From: Peptoniphilus phoceensis
Lineage (GTDB): Bacteria > Bacillota > Clostridia > Tissierellales > Peptoniphilaceae
NCBI RefSeq assembly: GCF_001517665.2
Contig: NZ_LN999808.1
Coordinates: forward strand, 62,001 to 126,000
Length of the DNA: 64,000 nt
Direction: 5' to 3'
The position numbers and the translations under genes are program-made. Positions 1 through 9,000 of this stretch are shown one piece after another. The notes beneath the pieces are model-generated. The model was not told the DNA's origin. It was given only the letters and a program-made list of their open reading frames with translations, and did no database searches. How positions within the stretch are numbered: position 1 is the stretch's first letter; every line of letters starts with the position of its first letter.

Positions 1-444
1 ATGAAATTACATTTAGTTCTTCCCTAAAAGAAGCTCATAGGATTGGTATACCTGAAGCATATCCAACATATTATATCAGCGGATATGATACAGACACTAA
101 ATTGCTGATTTTATCAAATATTTTGATGAATTTAGATTTAAAACTTGAATATATTAGCATAAAGGGAATAGAAAATATAGATATCAAAAACGTCATTTTT
201 GCAAAAAATGATAATATGCGATCTAAACTAGTAGAATCTGGTGTCAGAAATGACGATAAATTAAGTTCTGAAGCTGTATTAAAACTAGTTGATGAAGATA
301 ATACTTTATATTCAATTAACAAAAAAACAAAAGAGTTAAATATATGACAGATACTATTGGTGAATTAGTTGTATTCGAAAAAGAATCTAGTCCAATACAG
401 CTGGCACATCAATTTTTATAGATATAATAAATATGTTAATTTAG
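1..444 (+). pseudogene. hom: Homoserine dehydrogenase 3' remnant, frameshifted
   Basis: The reading frame entering at base 3 encodes a stretch with the homoserine dehydrogenase pattern around the catalytic region: an EA-x4-G-x-PE-x2-P segment followed by G-x-D-x3-K-x-x-ILS. It stops at TGA 345-347. The next frame, from ATG 344, continues plausibly (MTDTIGELVVFEKESS) to TAG 419. A third frame from 421 runs DIINMLI to TAG 442. Two single-base shifts within about 80 bp therefore break one gene whose 5' part lies outside the window. The family match rests on the motif near residues 7-40; the later residues fit a hom C-terminus only loosely. The alternative is sequencing error in A/T runs, but the long genes nearby are intact. 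No terminator is seen before the one at 646. Confidence 0.6.
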
Positions 445-645
445 TCAAAATTTATATATTAAATCTTAACTTTTTTTCACAACTTTATAAAATTCACCCT
501 CTATATTTAAAATATAATTTAATAGATTTTTTATTTACTTTTGATTCGTTATTATATTCTATTCAATAAATCTTTTCTATTATTCTAAAATTTTTTATAA
601 ACTGTTTTCTTACAATTCTTTATATCAACTCCAAAAATTTACATT

Positions 646-680
646 AAAAAAGAGGGAGCATAAACTCCCTCTAATTTTTT
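646..680. terminator. Bidirectional terminator downstream of tuf
   Basis: Perfect 8-bp arms AGAGGGAG (651-658) and CTCCCTCT (665-672) around a 6-nt loop, with an A run on the left and a T run on the right. It can end tuf transcripts on the minus strand and anything reading in from the decayed hom gene. The stretch 445-645 is AT-rich and I see no gene in it. Confidence 0.85.
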
Positions 681-706
681 ATTTATTAAGATTGTAATCC
701 AAAGGA

Positions 707-1900
707 TTAGTCAATAATCTTTGATACTACTCCTGATGCTACAGTTCTTCCACCTTCACGAATAGCGAATCTTAGTCCTTCGTCCATTGCGATTGGTGTG
801 ATTAGTGTTACTGTAAATGTTGAGTTATCTCCTGGCATTACCATTTCTACGCCTTCTGCTAGTTGGATATCTCCTGTTACGTCTGTTGTTCTGAAGTAGA
901 ATTGTGGTCTGTATCCGTTAAAGAATGGAGTGTGTCTTCCTCCTTCTTCTTTTGTTAGTACGTACACTTCTGCTTCGAATTTTGTGTGTGGGTGAATTGT
1001 TCCTGGTGCTGCTAGTACTTGTCCTCTTTGGATTTCTTCTCTTTGTACTCCTCTTAGTAGGGCTCCTATGTTGTCTCCAGCTTCTGCTTGGTCTAGTTGT
1101 TTTCTAAACATTTCTACACCTGTTACTACTACTTGTCTCATTTCGTCTGTTAAGCCAACTAGTTCTACTGTGTCTCCTACTTTTACTACACCTTGTTCTA
1201 CTCTTCCTGTTGCTACTGTTCCTCTTCCTGTGATTGAGAAGATGTCTTCGATTGGCATTAGGAATGGGTGTTCTGTGTCTCTTGCTGGTGTTGGAATGTA
1301 TTCGTCTACTTCTTCCATTAGTTTTGCTACTTTGTCTCCCCATTCTCCGTCTGGATCTTCTAGGGCTTTTAGTGCTGATCCTACTACGATTGGTGTGTTG
1401 TCTCCATCAAAGTCGTATTCGCTTAGTAGATCTCTTACTTCCATTTCTACTAATTCAATTAGTTCTGGATCGTCTACTTGGTCTTCTTTGTTTAGGAATA
1501 CTACAATCTTAGGTACACCAACTTGTCTTGCAAGTAGGATGTGTTCTCTTGTTTGTGGCATTGGACCGTCTGCTGCTGATACTACTAGGATTGCTCCGTC
1601 CATTTGTGCTGCTCCTGTGATCATGTTCTTAACATAGTCAGCGTGTCCTGGGCAGTCAACGTGTGCGTAGTGTCTTTTTTCTGTTTCGTATTCTACGTGA
1701 GAAGTTGAGATTGTGATTCCTCTTTCTCTTTCTTCTGGTGCTTTATCAATGTTTGCGTAATCTACGAATTCTCCGCCGCCAAATCTCTTGTTCATTACAA
1801 GTGTGATTGCAGCTGTAAGAGTTGTTTTACCGTGGTCAACGTGACCAATTGTTCCAATGTTTACGTGTGGTTTATTTCTTTCAAATTTTGCTTTTCCCAT
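707..1900 (-). CDS. tuf: Elongation factor Tu
   Basis: Translation GTPase that delivers aminoacyl-tRNA to the ribosome A site; cytoplasmic. The 397-residue product has the usual family length, with G1 [10 protein letters not shown] near residue 19, DCPGH near residue 81 (G3), NKEDQVDD near residue 136 (G4) and the two following beta-barrel domains ending in [10 protein letters not shown]. An AGGAGG ribosome site sits 7 nt before the ATG. The gene is alone: it has its own sigma-A promoter (1932-1960) and its own terminator, and is not joined to fusA or rps genes in this window. Codon use is strongly biased, as expected for one of the most highly expressed proteins. Identification is certain. 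Confidence 0.99.
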   Translation of the reverse strand: MGKAKFERNKPHVNIGTIGHVDHGKTTLTAAITLVMNKRFGGGEFVDYANIDKAPEERERGITISTSHVEYETEKRHYAHVDCPGHADYVKNMITGAAQMDGAILVVSAADGPMPQTREHILLARQVGVPKIVVFLNKEDQVDDPELIELVEMEVRDLLSEYDFDGDNTPIVVGSALKALEDPDGEWGDKVAKLMEEVDEYIPTPARDTEHPFLMPIEDIFSITGRGTVATGRVEQGVVKVGDTVELVGLTDEMRQVVVTGVEMFRKQLDQAEAGDNIGALLRGVQREEIQRGQVLAAPGTIHPHTKFEAEVYVLTKEEGGRHTPFFNGYRPQFYFRTTDVTGDIQLAEGVEMVMPGDNSTFTVTLITPIAMDEGLRFAIREGGRTVASGVVSKIID

Positions 1901-1931
1901 TATATTCCTCCTGGATTTTTAAATTAAGTTC

Positions 1932-1960
1932 ATAATACCTCATATTGGATTTTTTTTCAA
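1932..1960 (-). promoter_or_regulatory. Sigma-A promoter of tuf
   Basis: On the minus strand TTGAAA (1955-1960), a 17-bp spacer, then TATTAT (1932-1937), about 35 nt before the tuf ATG. An inverted repeat (TTAAGGC, 8-nt loop, GCCTTAA; 1964-1985) lies just upstream and overlaps the stop codon of the preceding MATE gene. It lacks a following T run, so it is at best a weak terminator. Confidence 0.8.
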
Positions 1961-1981
1961 CATTTAAGGCACTTTTAAGCC

Positions 1982-3325
1982 TTAAATTGCTTCCATTTTT
2001 CTTCTCACAAAGGTATTCATAAAATATGATATAAAAAGTACTGATGCAAATTCTGCAATTACATATCCCCACCAGATTTCGTTGACTGTAAAAAACCTAA
2101 TGGCAATGTAGGCTACTGGCAAAAGGACAATAATTTGTCTTAGGATAGAATCTAGTAGTGCCAAGATTCCATTGCCAAAGGCTTGAAAAATACTTGTTCC
2201 CACTATTGATATACCTGCAAATACATAGGACAAGGCACAAATTCTAAGCATTGGTACACCAATTTCAAGCATCTTTCCTGAAGCAGAGAAAATTCCTAGG
2301 ATTTCTCTTGGGAAAGAAATAATAAGTACTGACACAATTAAAGTCATTACTGTTACTGTTGTAAAGGCAAGTTTAATTGATTTTTTTATCCTGTCTTTAT
2401 TTTTTGCTCCATAGTTATAGGCAATTATTGGGACAAGACCATTGTTTATACCAAAAATTGGCATAAAGACAAAGGACTGAACCTTGAAATATGCTCCAAG
2501 AGCTGCTATGGCAGATGTAGAAATTTCTGATAGCATTTTATTTAAAAGATAAATAGTAAAGGACTGAATTGTTATTGTAATCATGGATGGCACGCCCACA
2601 ACATAAATTGCCTTTATAATTTTTGGGCTAAGGGATGGCTTCTTAATAGTAATTTCTGGATTAAATTTGTGTTGCAAAAAGCTTCCAAAGATTGCTCCAA
2701 TAATTTGTCCCGTTACTGTGGCAACTGCTGCACCCTTTACTCCCATAGCAGGCAGTCCAAAATAACCAAAGATAAAAATTGGATCTAGGATTATATTTAG
2801 TATTGCTCCAGTGAGTTGTGTGAGCATGGTGAAAACTGTCCTACCTGTTGATTGAAGAGTCCTCTCTAAAAATATTTGGGTGAAAAGTCCCATGGAAAGA
2901 CCCATTACAATTTGTAGATAGTCCACACCATAATTTATTATATTTTGATCTGTAGTTTGTGCAGACAAAAAGGGTCTTGGTAAAAATCTTGATAAGACTA
3001 AAAGAAAAATTCCATATAATAGGGCAAGGCTCAGACCGTTTTCTGCCGTCTCATTGGCACCCTTAAAATTCTTTTCTCCCAAGTATCTCGATATTAATGA
3101 ACTCATACCAACTCCTGTTCCCACTCCAATTCCTATCATTATATTTTGTATGGGAAAGGCAATGGAAATAGCTGTAAAAGCCTCTTCATTTATCTTTCCA
3201 ATATAATAGGAGTCCACCAAGTTATACATAGATTGGATAAACATGGAAATTACAATGGGAAAGGAAACTTGAAATAAAAGTTTTGGAATTGACATAGTCC
3301 CCAATTTATTTTCATTGTTTTGCAC
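1982..3325 (-). CDS. MATE family efflux transporter
   Basis: A 447-residue polytopic membrane protein of the multi-antimicrobial extrusion family, which exports drugs or metabolites in exchange for Na+ or H+. About twelve hydrophobic segments are visible. The N-terminal MSIPKLLFQVSFPIVISM and the SYYIG segment that follows are typical of bacterial NorM/DinF-like members, and the two halves are of similar size. The start is GTG at 3325, chosen because GAGGTGATTAA directly precedes it. It stands alone upstream of tuf with 81 bp between; the tuf promoter lies in that gap, so the two need not be co-transcribed. The substrate cannot be read from sequence. Confidence 0.93.
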   Translation of the reverse strand: MQNNENKLGTMSIPKLLFQVSFPIVISMFIQSMYNLVDSYYIGKINEEAFTAISIAFPIQNIMIGIGVGTGVGMSSLISRYLGEKNFKGANETAENGLSLALLYGIFLLVLSRFLPRPFLSAQTTDQNIINYGVDYLQIVMGLSMGLFTQIFLERTLQSTGRTVFTMLTQLTGAILNIILDPIFIFGYFGLPAMGVKGAAVATVTGQIIGAIFGSFLQHKFNPEITIKKPSLSPKIIKAIYVVGVPSMITITIQSFTIYLLNKMLSEISTSAIAALGAYFKVQSFVFMPIFGINNGLVPIIAYNYGAKNKDRIKKSIKLAFTTVTVMTLIVSVLIISFPREILGIFSASGKMLEIGVPMLRICALSYVFAGISIVGTSIFQAFGNGILALLDSILRQIIVLLPVAYIAIRFFTVNEIWWGYVIAEFASVLFISYFMNTFVRRKMEAI

Positions 3326-3400
3326 TTAATCACCTCTTAACTTTTTTATTATAATATTAACTTTTCTATTATATATGAGATTATAAGATTTTTGAAGTAT

Positions 3401-3432
3401 AAAAAAGAAGTTAGGAAAATTCCCAACTTCTT
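3401..3432 (-). terminator. Terminator after the 90-residue membrane protein
   Basis: Arms AAGAAGTTAGGA and TCCCAACTTCTT (one mismatch), then a T run on the minus strand. The hairpin overlaps the stop codon of the gene at 3431. Confidence 0.8.
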
Positions 3433-3703
3433 AAATATCATTTTTTTCTCTTAACAGTAATAATATATTTGTAATAGTATAGATAAATAAAGTTAAACCA
3501 ATAAGACTTATTATATTTTCAACAATTTGAAAAAAAGTTAAATACTTTACGCTTTGACTTATATCTCCTGTGATTTTCCATGTAATATGATTTATAAAAT
3601 AAATTATAGAATCAAAACCTAATCCACGACTTCCAAATAGCATCATTACTATCGAACTAATTAAATATAAAAAATATTTTAATACTTTATAAATTTTTTC
3701 CAT
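3431..3703 (-). CDS. Small hypothetical membrane protein
   Basis: A 90-residue product that I do not recognise. Two hydrophobic segments (about residues 9-25 and 62-84) suggest a hairpin-type inner membrane protein with a polar, positively charged N-terminus (MEKIYKVLK) and a charged C-terminal tail (LLREKNDI). A ribosome site (AAGGAGAT) precedes the ATG, and a good terminator overlaps the stop, both of which support a real gene. It lies between the MATE exporter and the divergent 2-hydroxyacid dehydrogenase, with no obvious partner. Confidence 0.6.
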   Translation of the reverse strand: MEKIYKVLKYFLYLISSIVMMLFGSRGLGFDSIIYFINHITWKITGDISQSVKYLTFFQIVENIISLIGLTLFIYTITNILLLLREKNDI

Positions 3704-3901
3704 CGTAATCTCCTTTATATTAATAAAAGCTATGTCTACACTAATCTCTTTTATTAATATAATATAAACATTGGAAACATCTTCTCTCTTTTAGCTTAAT
3801 ATAACATTTGCTTGTTTTTTAGTCAATACGTTTTCCTGTTGCTTTTTTCTTTTATACTATTTTTTGTCTATGTGTTAAAATAAAATTAATGAGGTGATTT
3901 A

Positions 3902-4855
3902 GTGAAATTATTAATTACAAGTAATATCCCAGAAGATATTTACAAGGACTTAGATAAAAATTTTGATATAAAATACCACGACTCCAACGTCCCACTAACA
4001 AAAGAAGAAATTATGGAAATGATTAAGGGACAAGACGCCCTTCTCTGTCCCCTATCAGACAAGATTGACAAGGATATAATTGATGCAGGAAATTCTTTAA
4101 AAATAATTGCAAACTATGGAGCTGGCTTTGACAATATAGATATTGATTATGCAAGAGAAAAAGGAATTGTTGTTACAAACGCACCTGCTCCTGCCTCCGC
4201 TGTATCAACTGCAGAACTTGCTTTTGGACTTATGCTTGCTGTTGCAAGAAAAATTGTATCTGGTGACAAAGTAACAAGAGCCGGAGAATTTTATGGCTGG
4301 AGACCAACTTTTTATCTTGGAAGTCAACTAAAGGGCAAGACTCTTGGCATAATTGGTCTTGGAAATATAGGAAAGAACCTTGCAAAAAGAGCTCAAGCTT
4401 TTGAAATGAAGGTAATTTATTATTCCCGCACAAGAAAAGAAGATTTTGAAAAAGAATTTGGCCTTGAATATATGGAAAAAGATGATGTAATTAAATCTTC
4501 AGACTTTTTAAGTCTTCACACTGCCTATGTACCTGAACTTCACCACATGATCTCCAAAAAAGAACTTGAAATGATGAAAAAATCTGCTATATTAATAAAT
4601 GCGTCAAGAGGTCCAATTGTTGATGAAGAGGCTCTTGCAGATGCTCTAATAGAAAATAAAATCACAGGCGCTGCCCTTGATGTTTATGAAGACGAACCTA
4701 GGGTAAATAAAAAATTAGTAGACCTTGATAATGTAATTCTCGCTCCTCATCTTGGAAATGCAACTTTTGAAGCAAGACTTGAGATGGGCGAAAATGCAAG
4801 GGACAATTTAATTGATTTTAAAGATGGAAAAAGTCCAAAGAACAAAGTAAACTGA
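3902..4855 (+). CDS. D-2-hydroxyacid dehydrogenase family protein
   Basis: NAD(P)-dependent oxidoreductase interconverting 2-oxo acids and (R)-2-hydroxy acids. The 317 residues show the catalytic/substrate lobe, the Rossmann nucleotide motif GLGNIG (about residues 150-155), and the family triad: Arg in NASRGPIVDE, Glu in EDEPRV and His in APHLGN. It most resembles glyoxylate/hydroxypyruvate reductase-like members. The start is GTG at 3902, 5 nt behind GAGGTGA. It is followed after 8 bp by formimidoylglutamase, so the two form an operon. Since this organism ferments glutamate through 2-hydroxyglutarate, a role as 2-oxoglutarate reductase (HgdH function) is possible but is inference only. Confidence 0.9.
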   Translation: MKLLITSNIPEDIYKDLDKNFDIKYHDSNVPLTKEEIMEMIKGQDALLCPLSDKIDKDIIDAGNSLKIIANYGAGFDNIDIDYAREKGIVVTNAPAPASAVSTAELAFGLMLAVARKIVSGDKVTRAGEFYGWRPTFYLGSQLKGKTLGIIGLGNIGKNLAKRAQAFEMKVIYYSRTRKEDFEKEFGLEYMEKDDVIKSSDFLSLHTAYVPELHHMISKKELEMMKKSAILINASRGPIVDEEALADALIENKITGAALDVYEDEPRVNKKLVDLDNVILAPHLGNATFEARLEMGENARDNLIDFKDGKSPKNKVN

Positions 4856-4863
4856 GGTGTAAA

Positions 4864-5895
4864 ATGATAAATTATTACAGTCCACAAGAAATGGGAATAT
4901 GGTCAGGAAGAATTGACGACGAAAATGATTATGAATCTTTTAGATGGCATCAATGGGTTGAAGCACTTGATTTAAATGATGAAAGTCTAAGTCCTTTTGA
5001 AGGAAAGTTGGGATTTGGCATCATAGGATTTGAATCTGACCAAGGAATTGAACTCAACAAGGGAAGATTTGGTGCTGCCGCAGGTCCTGCTGCCATTAGA
5101 AAGGAACTTGCAAAACTTCCTTGTCAATTTTCCAAAGAAGTAAAGATTTTTGACTGCGGAAATGTCACAAGTAAATTCACAACTCTTGAATCAAGCCAAG
5201 ACGAACTAGCAAAGGCTGTAAAAAGAGTTTTAGAATTAAATTTATTCCCACTAGTCTTAGGTGGCGGACACGAAACTGCCTTTGGTCACTACAAGGGAAT
5301 TTCAACTTACCTTGATGATAAAGAAGACAAAAAACTTGGAATTTTAAATTTTGATGCTCACTTTGACCTTAGACCTTATGAAAAGGGAAATGGAACAAGT
5401 GGCACAATGTTTAGACAAATTGCAGATTACACACAAGAAAAGGGAACTGAATATGCCTACTATGTAATGGGAATTCAAAAACACTCCAACACTCTTGCAC
5501 TTTTTAGAACAGCTGAAGATTTAGGAGTAAAATATGTTCTTGGAAAAGATTTAATAAACGGCAACTTCTTTGAAATTGTCCACGAACTTGATGAATATAT
5601 CCACGAACAAGATCACCTTTATGTGACAATTTGCATGGACTGCTTCACATCTTCTTTTGCACCTGGTGTTTCTGCACCACAAGCTCTTGGTGTTGACCCA
5701 GAAAAAGTAATCTTGCTATTAAAGCACGTATTCTCAACTGGAAAGCCAGTTAGCTTTGACATTGCAGAAGTATCTCCAAGATTTGACCACGATTCTGTAA
5801 CTGCCAACTTGGCATCAATTTTAGTTTACACAGTTGTATCAACTATGGCACAACACGTTTTGGGAAAAGAAAACAAAAAATATATCCCACAATAA
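4864..5895 (+). CDS. hutG: Formimidoylglutamase (arginase superfamily)
   Basis: Mn2+-dependent ureohydrolase-fold enzyme expected to split N-formimidoyl-L-glutamate into glutamate and formamide in histidine degradation. The 343 residues carry the arginase superfamily metal ligands: GGGHE (about residue 137), NFDAHFDLR (about 162-170) and the CMDCFTSSFAPGVSAP segment (about 256). The N-terminal pattern GFESDQGIELNKGR-x-GAAAGP matches HutG rather than agmatinase. It follows the 2-hydroxyacid dehydrogenase by 8 bp with a GAGGTG ribosome site spanning the previous stop codon, and a terminator follows. No other hut genes are present. It would feed glutamate into the pathway encoded at 36-45 kb. 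Agmatinase is the main alternative. Confidence 0.85.
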   Translation: MINYYSPQEMGIWSGRIDDENDYESFRWHQWVEALDLNDESLSPFEGKLGFGIIGFESDQGIELNKGRFGAAAGPAAIRKELAKLPCQFSKEVKIFDCGNVTSKFTTLESSQDELAKAVKRVLELNLFPLVLGGGHETAFGHYKGISTYLDDKEDKKLGILNFDAHFDLRPYEKGNGTSGTMFRQIADYTQEKGTEYAYYVMGIQKHSNTLALFRTAEDLGVKYVLGKDLINGNFFEIVHELDEYIHEQDHLYVTICMDCFTSSFAPGVSAPQALGVDPEKVILLLKHVFSTGKPVSFDIAEVSPRFDHDSVTANLASILVYTVVSTMAQHVLGKENKKYIPQ

Positions 5896-5948
5896 TTTAA
5901 ATTTTATAATCACAATAATTTTTGAAAAATAAATTTTATATAAGTTCA

Positions 5949-5985
5949 ATAAAACCACAAAGAAGTCTAAAATTCTTGTGGTTTT
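5949..5985 (+). terminator. Terminator after hutG
   Basis: Long stem AATAAAACCACAA paired with TTGTGGTTTTATT, followed by a T-rich tract. It ends the 3902-5895 operon. Confidence 0.8.
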
Positions 5986-6040
5986 ATTTTATTTCCTATA
6001 ACTTTTATAAAATTTTTATCTTAATAGAACTTATAAATCC

Positions 6041-6072
6041 AATAAAAAAATGGAAGGCTTTCGCCCTCCACT
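6041..6072 (-). terminator. Terminator after the giant SLH protein
   Basis: Minus strand: TGGAGGGC, GAAA tetraloop, GCCTTCCA (one G-T pair), then a run of T (A run at 6043-6049 on the plus strand). Confidence 0.85.
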
Positions 6073-6092
6073 TTTTCTTTATTCACTTTTAC

Positions 6093-9000
6093 TTATCTAG
6101 GATTTCTTTGAAATTTTGCCTTTACAATTTCAAAATCTCTTGTATCAATATTAAATGTATTATTGTCTTCGTTGATCCAGTGTGCCCTATATAAATCTTT
6201 CTTGTTTAAGAAAGTGTTACTTGCACAAAGAATATCTTCGTAAGACCACATATCTCTATTGACATCCTTATAAGTTATTAAACTCTTTTCGTTGTTTCTA
6301 ATATAAGTCTTGTCAAGTGTTCTCTTGAAAGCCTTGTTAGAAACTGCAGCAACTTCTTCTCTTGGTATAAATTTATCTCCTTCATATTTTGCAAGTCCAT
6401 CAGAATAAATCTTTAACCAACCTTCATTGTAAGCTGCTTCGATTTCTTTGCTTGCCCAGTGACCATCTTTTAAATTCATGTGATTGCCATCAAGATCCTT
6501 TAATTCTTGGAATCTCTTTAAAGTTGCAATCCATTCATTTCTTGTGATTTTACCTTGTGGCTTAAAGTTTCCATCATCATAACCTTCAAAAACATTGGCT
6601 TCTGTAACAATTTTGACTGCTCTAGTGTACCAAGCTTCTCCAATGTCTTTGTAAGGTAGTTTGTAGTCAGGATTATATTTATATCCATCTTCTACTAATG
6701 CATTGGCAAGAATTTGTGCAGCTTCAGCACGAGTAAGTCCATCATGTGGTCTAAATTCTTTTTTGAAACCTTGCATGTACCTTACTTCTTTGAAGTAGTT
6801 ATCATCAGAAATAGGCATTGGAACCTTAACAATTTTTTCTTGAATAATAGTTTCATACCTTACTTCAGGATACATTGGTATATAAGGTCTGTCTGGATAT
6901 TCTGGATAAGATGGATAATCTGGTATTTCTGGATAATCAGGATAATCAGGTTTTTCTGGTATCTTTCCATAAACTACAACTGTAACGTCAACTGTGCTAG
7001 AAGATCCATCAGTGTAAATTACATTAACTTTAGCACTACTTACTCCTTCTTTACTTACATCTGGTTTTTCAATTATTTCAACACTTTCAATTGTCTTTCC
7101 CTTAGGAGGAGTAATTTTGTCCTTGTAGTCCTTTTCCTTAGGTTCAATTCCAACCCTTGTTTCTACAATTCCTGCGTCAGGTTCTAATGGTGTAATTGGA
7201 CTAGAAGATATTTTGTATTTAGCAGTTATAACTGTTCCATCAACAAACTTTCCAAATAATGGTTTATCCCAGTTTGAAAAACTATATCCCTCTTTTGCAT
7301 AATCTTCTTTTAGCTCAGGATCTTCTGCTGGAATTTTAAGATATTTATCTGGATTTACATAATAAATCTTATTAGCAGAATCTATGGCCTTTTCTGTTGG
7401 AACAAGAGTAACCTTAACATAATTTTCAGGTGTATCTTCTGTCTTATTTCCATCTTCATCTGCTGGATAAATATCTTCTGTCCATTGAGCCACAGCAATT
7501 TTATTTTCTGTTAAAGTTAATGGACTTCCTGCTTGGTATAATCTTCCATCAATCATCCAACCTATAAAGTTTTTACTACCATTACTTAATCCTCTTGGAT
7601 AAGAAAGATTTATTCTTCCACCAATGTTTGTGGATTCTGGGTCAGGTACAGTTCCTGTCGCACCACCTGCATCATAAGTCAATGTAACTTGACCTTTTGT
7701 AAAGTGAGCAACATATTCTCTATTGCCTTTGATTGAATTAGTCAAATCTAAGGATTCAGACCAATAAGCAAATTCAAAACCTTCATTAGGAATAGTTTTT
7801 GGAACTACAAGTTCTTTATCGCCAGCTGTTTGACCTTCTTCTAATTCAACAAGCTTAATGCCTGCTTTAGGATTTACAAAATAAGTTTTTTCTGTGACAT
7901 TTCCTTCAAGCTTACCATTTTCATCAGATCTAAAAATTACTGTTACGTAACCATCAGGAATAACTTGGCTAGGATCATCATTCTTTTCAATTACGTCATC
8001 AGACTTAACAAAGTTAAAAGTATAAGTCTTTTCATCTGTAATCATTTCAGATTTTATTTCTGGCGACCAATTTCCACCATTTGAAGTGTAGCCAATACTT
8101 GGATTCTTTGTAATTTTATTAGCTGATTCATTCATATCAACTTCAACTTCTGGCGATACATAATAAACTGTGTCGCCACTTAATGTTCCGCCTTCACCAG
8201 CCTTGAAAACTACTTTCACATAATTATCCATAGCTCCTTCTGGTTTTTGACCAGGAACGAGTTCTGGAATTATCTTTTTGTGAACTTCTACTGGAATTAC
8301 AACTGGACTATCATTAGTTCCTTGACTTGATCCATCCTTGTATTTAACTATTACTTTTGCTTTTTTTGATCCTGGTTCTGATGTGTCAGGATTTTCAATT
8401 ACTGTAATTGAATCAATTTCTTTTCCCTTTTGAGGTGTAATCTTAGAAATTAAATCTTCATCTGTAATTTTTTTATCTTGTGGTATGTCTAACTTATTTG
8501 TATTTAGTGGATCATCAATTTTTTCAGCTTGAATTGATTTTTTATAAGCTGCTTCAATAATAGTTACCTTGTCAGTGTATTGGTTCTTAGTTAAGTCAAT
8601 TTTTACTGGCGGTTTTACATCTGCTAGATTATCATCAGCATCCCCAGTTTGTACTTTTTGCCATTCTTTAAAGATATAATTTACATTTTTCTTTCCAAGT
8701 CCATCAATTTCAACTTCTTGATTTTCCTTACCTCTTGGATTTGCTAATAGAATAGTAACTTCTTTTGTCGGATTAACCCAGAAAGTTCTTTCAAAAGCTG
8801 TTTCATCTGTTGCCTTATCTGTCGTTTTTACAATGACTTTAACAAAGCTATCTGGAACTTTTGGTTTGTCTTCTCCATTTTGAGGAACTACATCTTTTGA
8901 AAAGCCCGGAGAAATTATTGTATCTTCAGTGAATTTGTGACGTTTAGCAAAGTCATATATTCCATTTTCTTCTTGCTTTTCATTTTGTTCCCTCTTATCT

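Noticed and set aside
369-569. 66-codon frame in the first intergenic region
   Set aside because: Starts inside the decayed hom gene in a different frame; no ribosome site; Leu/Tyr/Asn-rich AT translation.
925-1637. Open frames of 60-189 codons on the strand opposite tuf
   Set aside because: They mirror the tuf codon bias, lack ribosome sites and have low-complexity Leu/Ser-rich translations.
1964-1985. Inverted repeat after the MATE gene as a terminator
   Set aside because: No T run follows on the minus strand; kept only as a note with the tuf promoter.
6714-7187. 157-codon frame opposite the giant SLH gene
   Set aside because: Aromatic-rich antisense shadow of the Pro/Tyr-rich spacer; no ribosome site.
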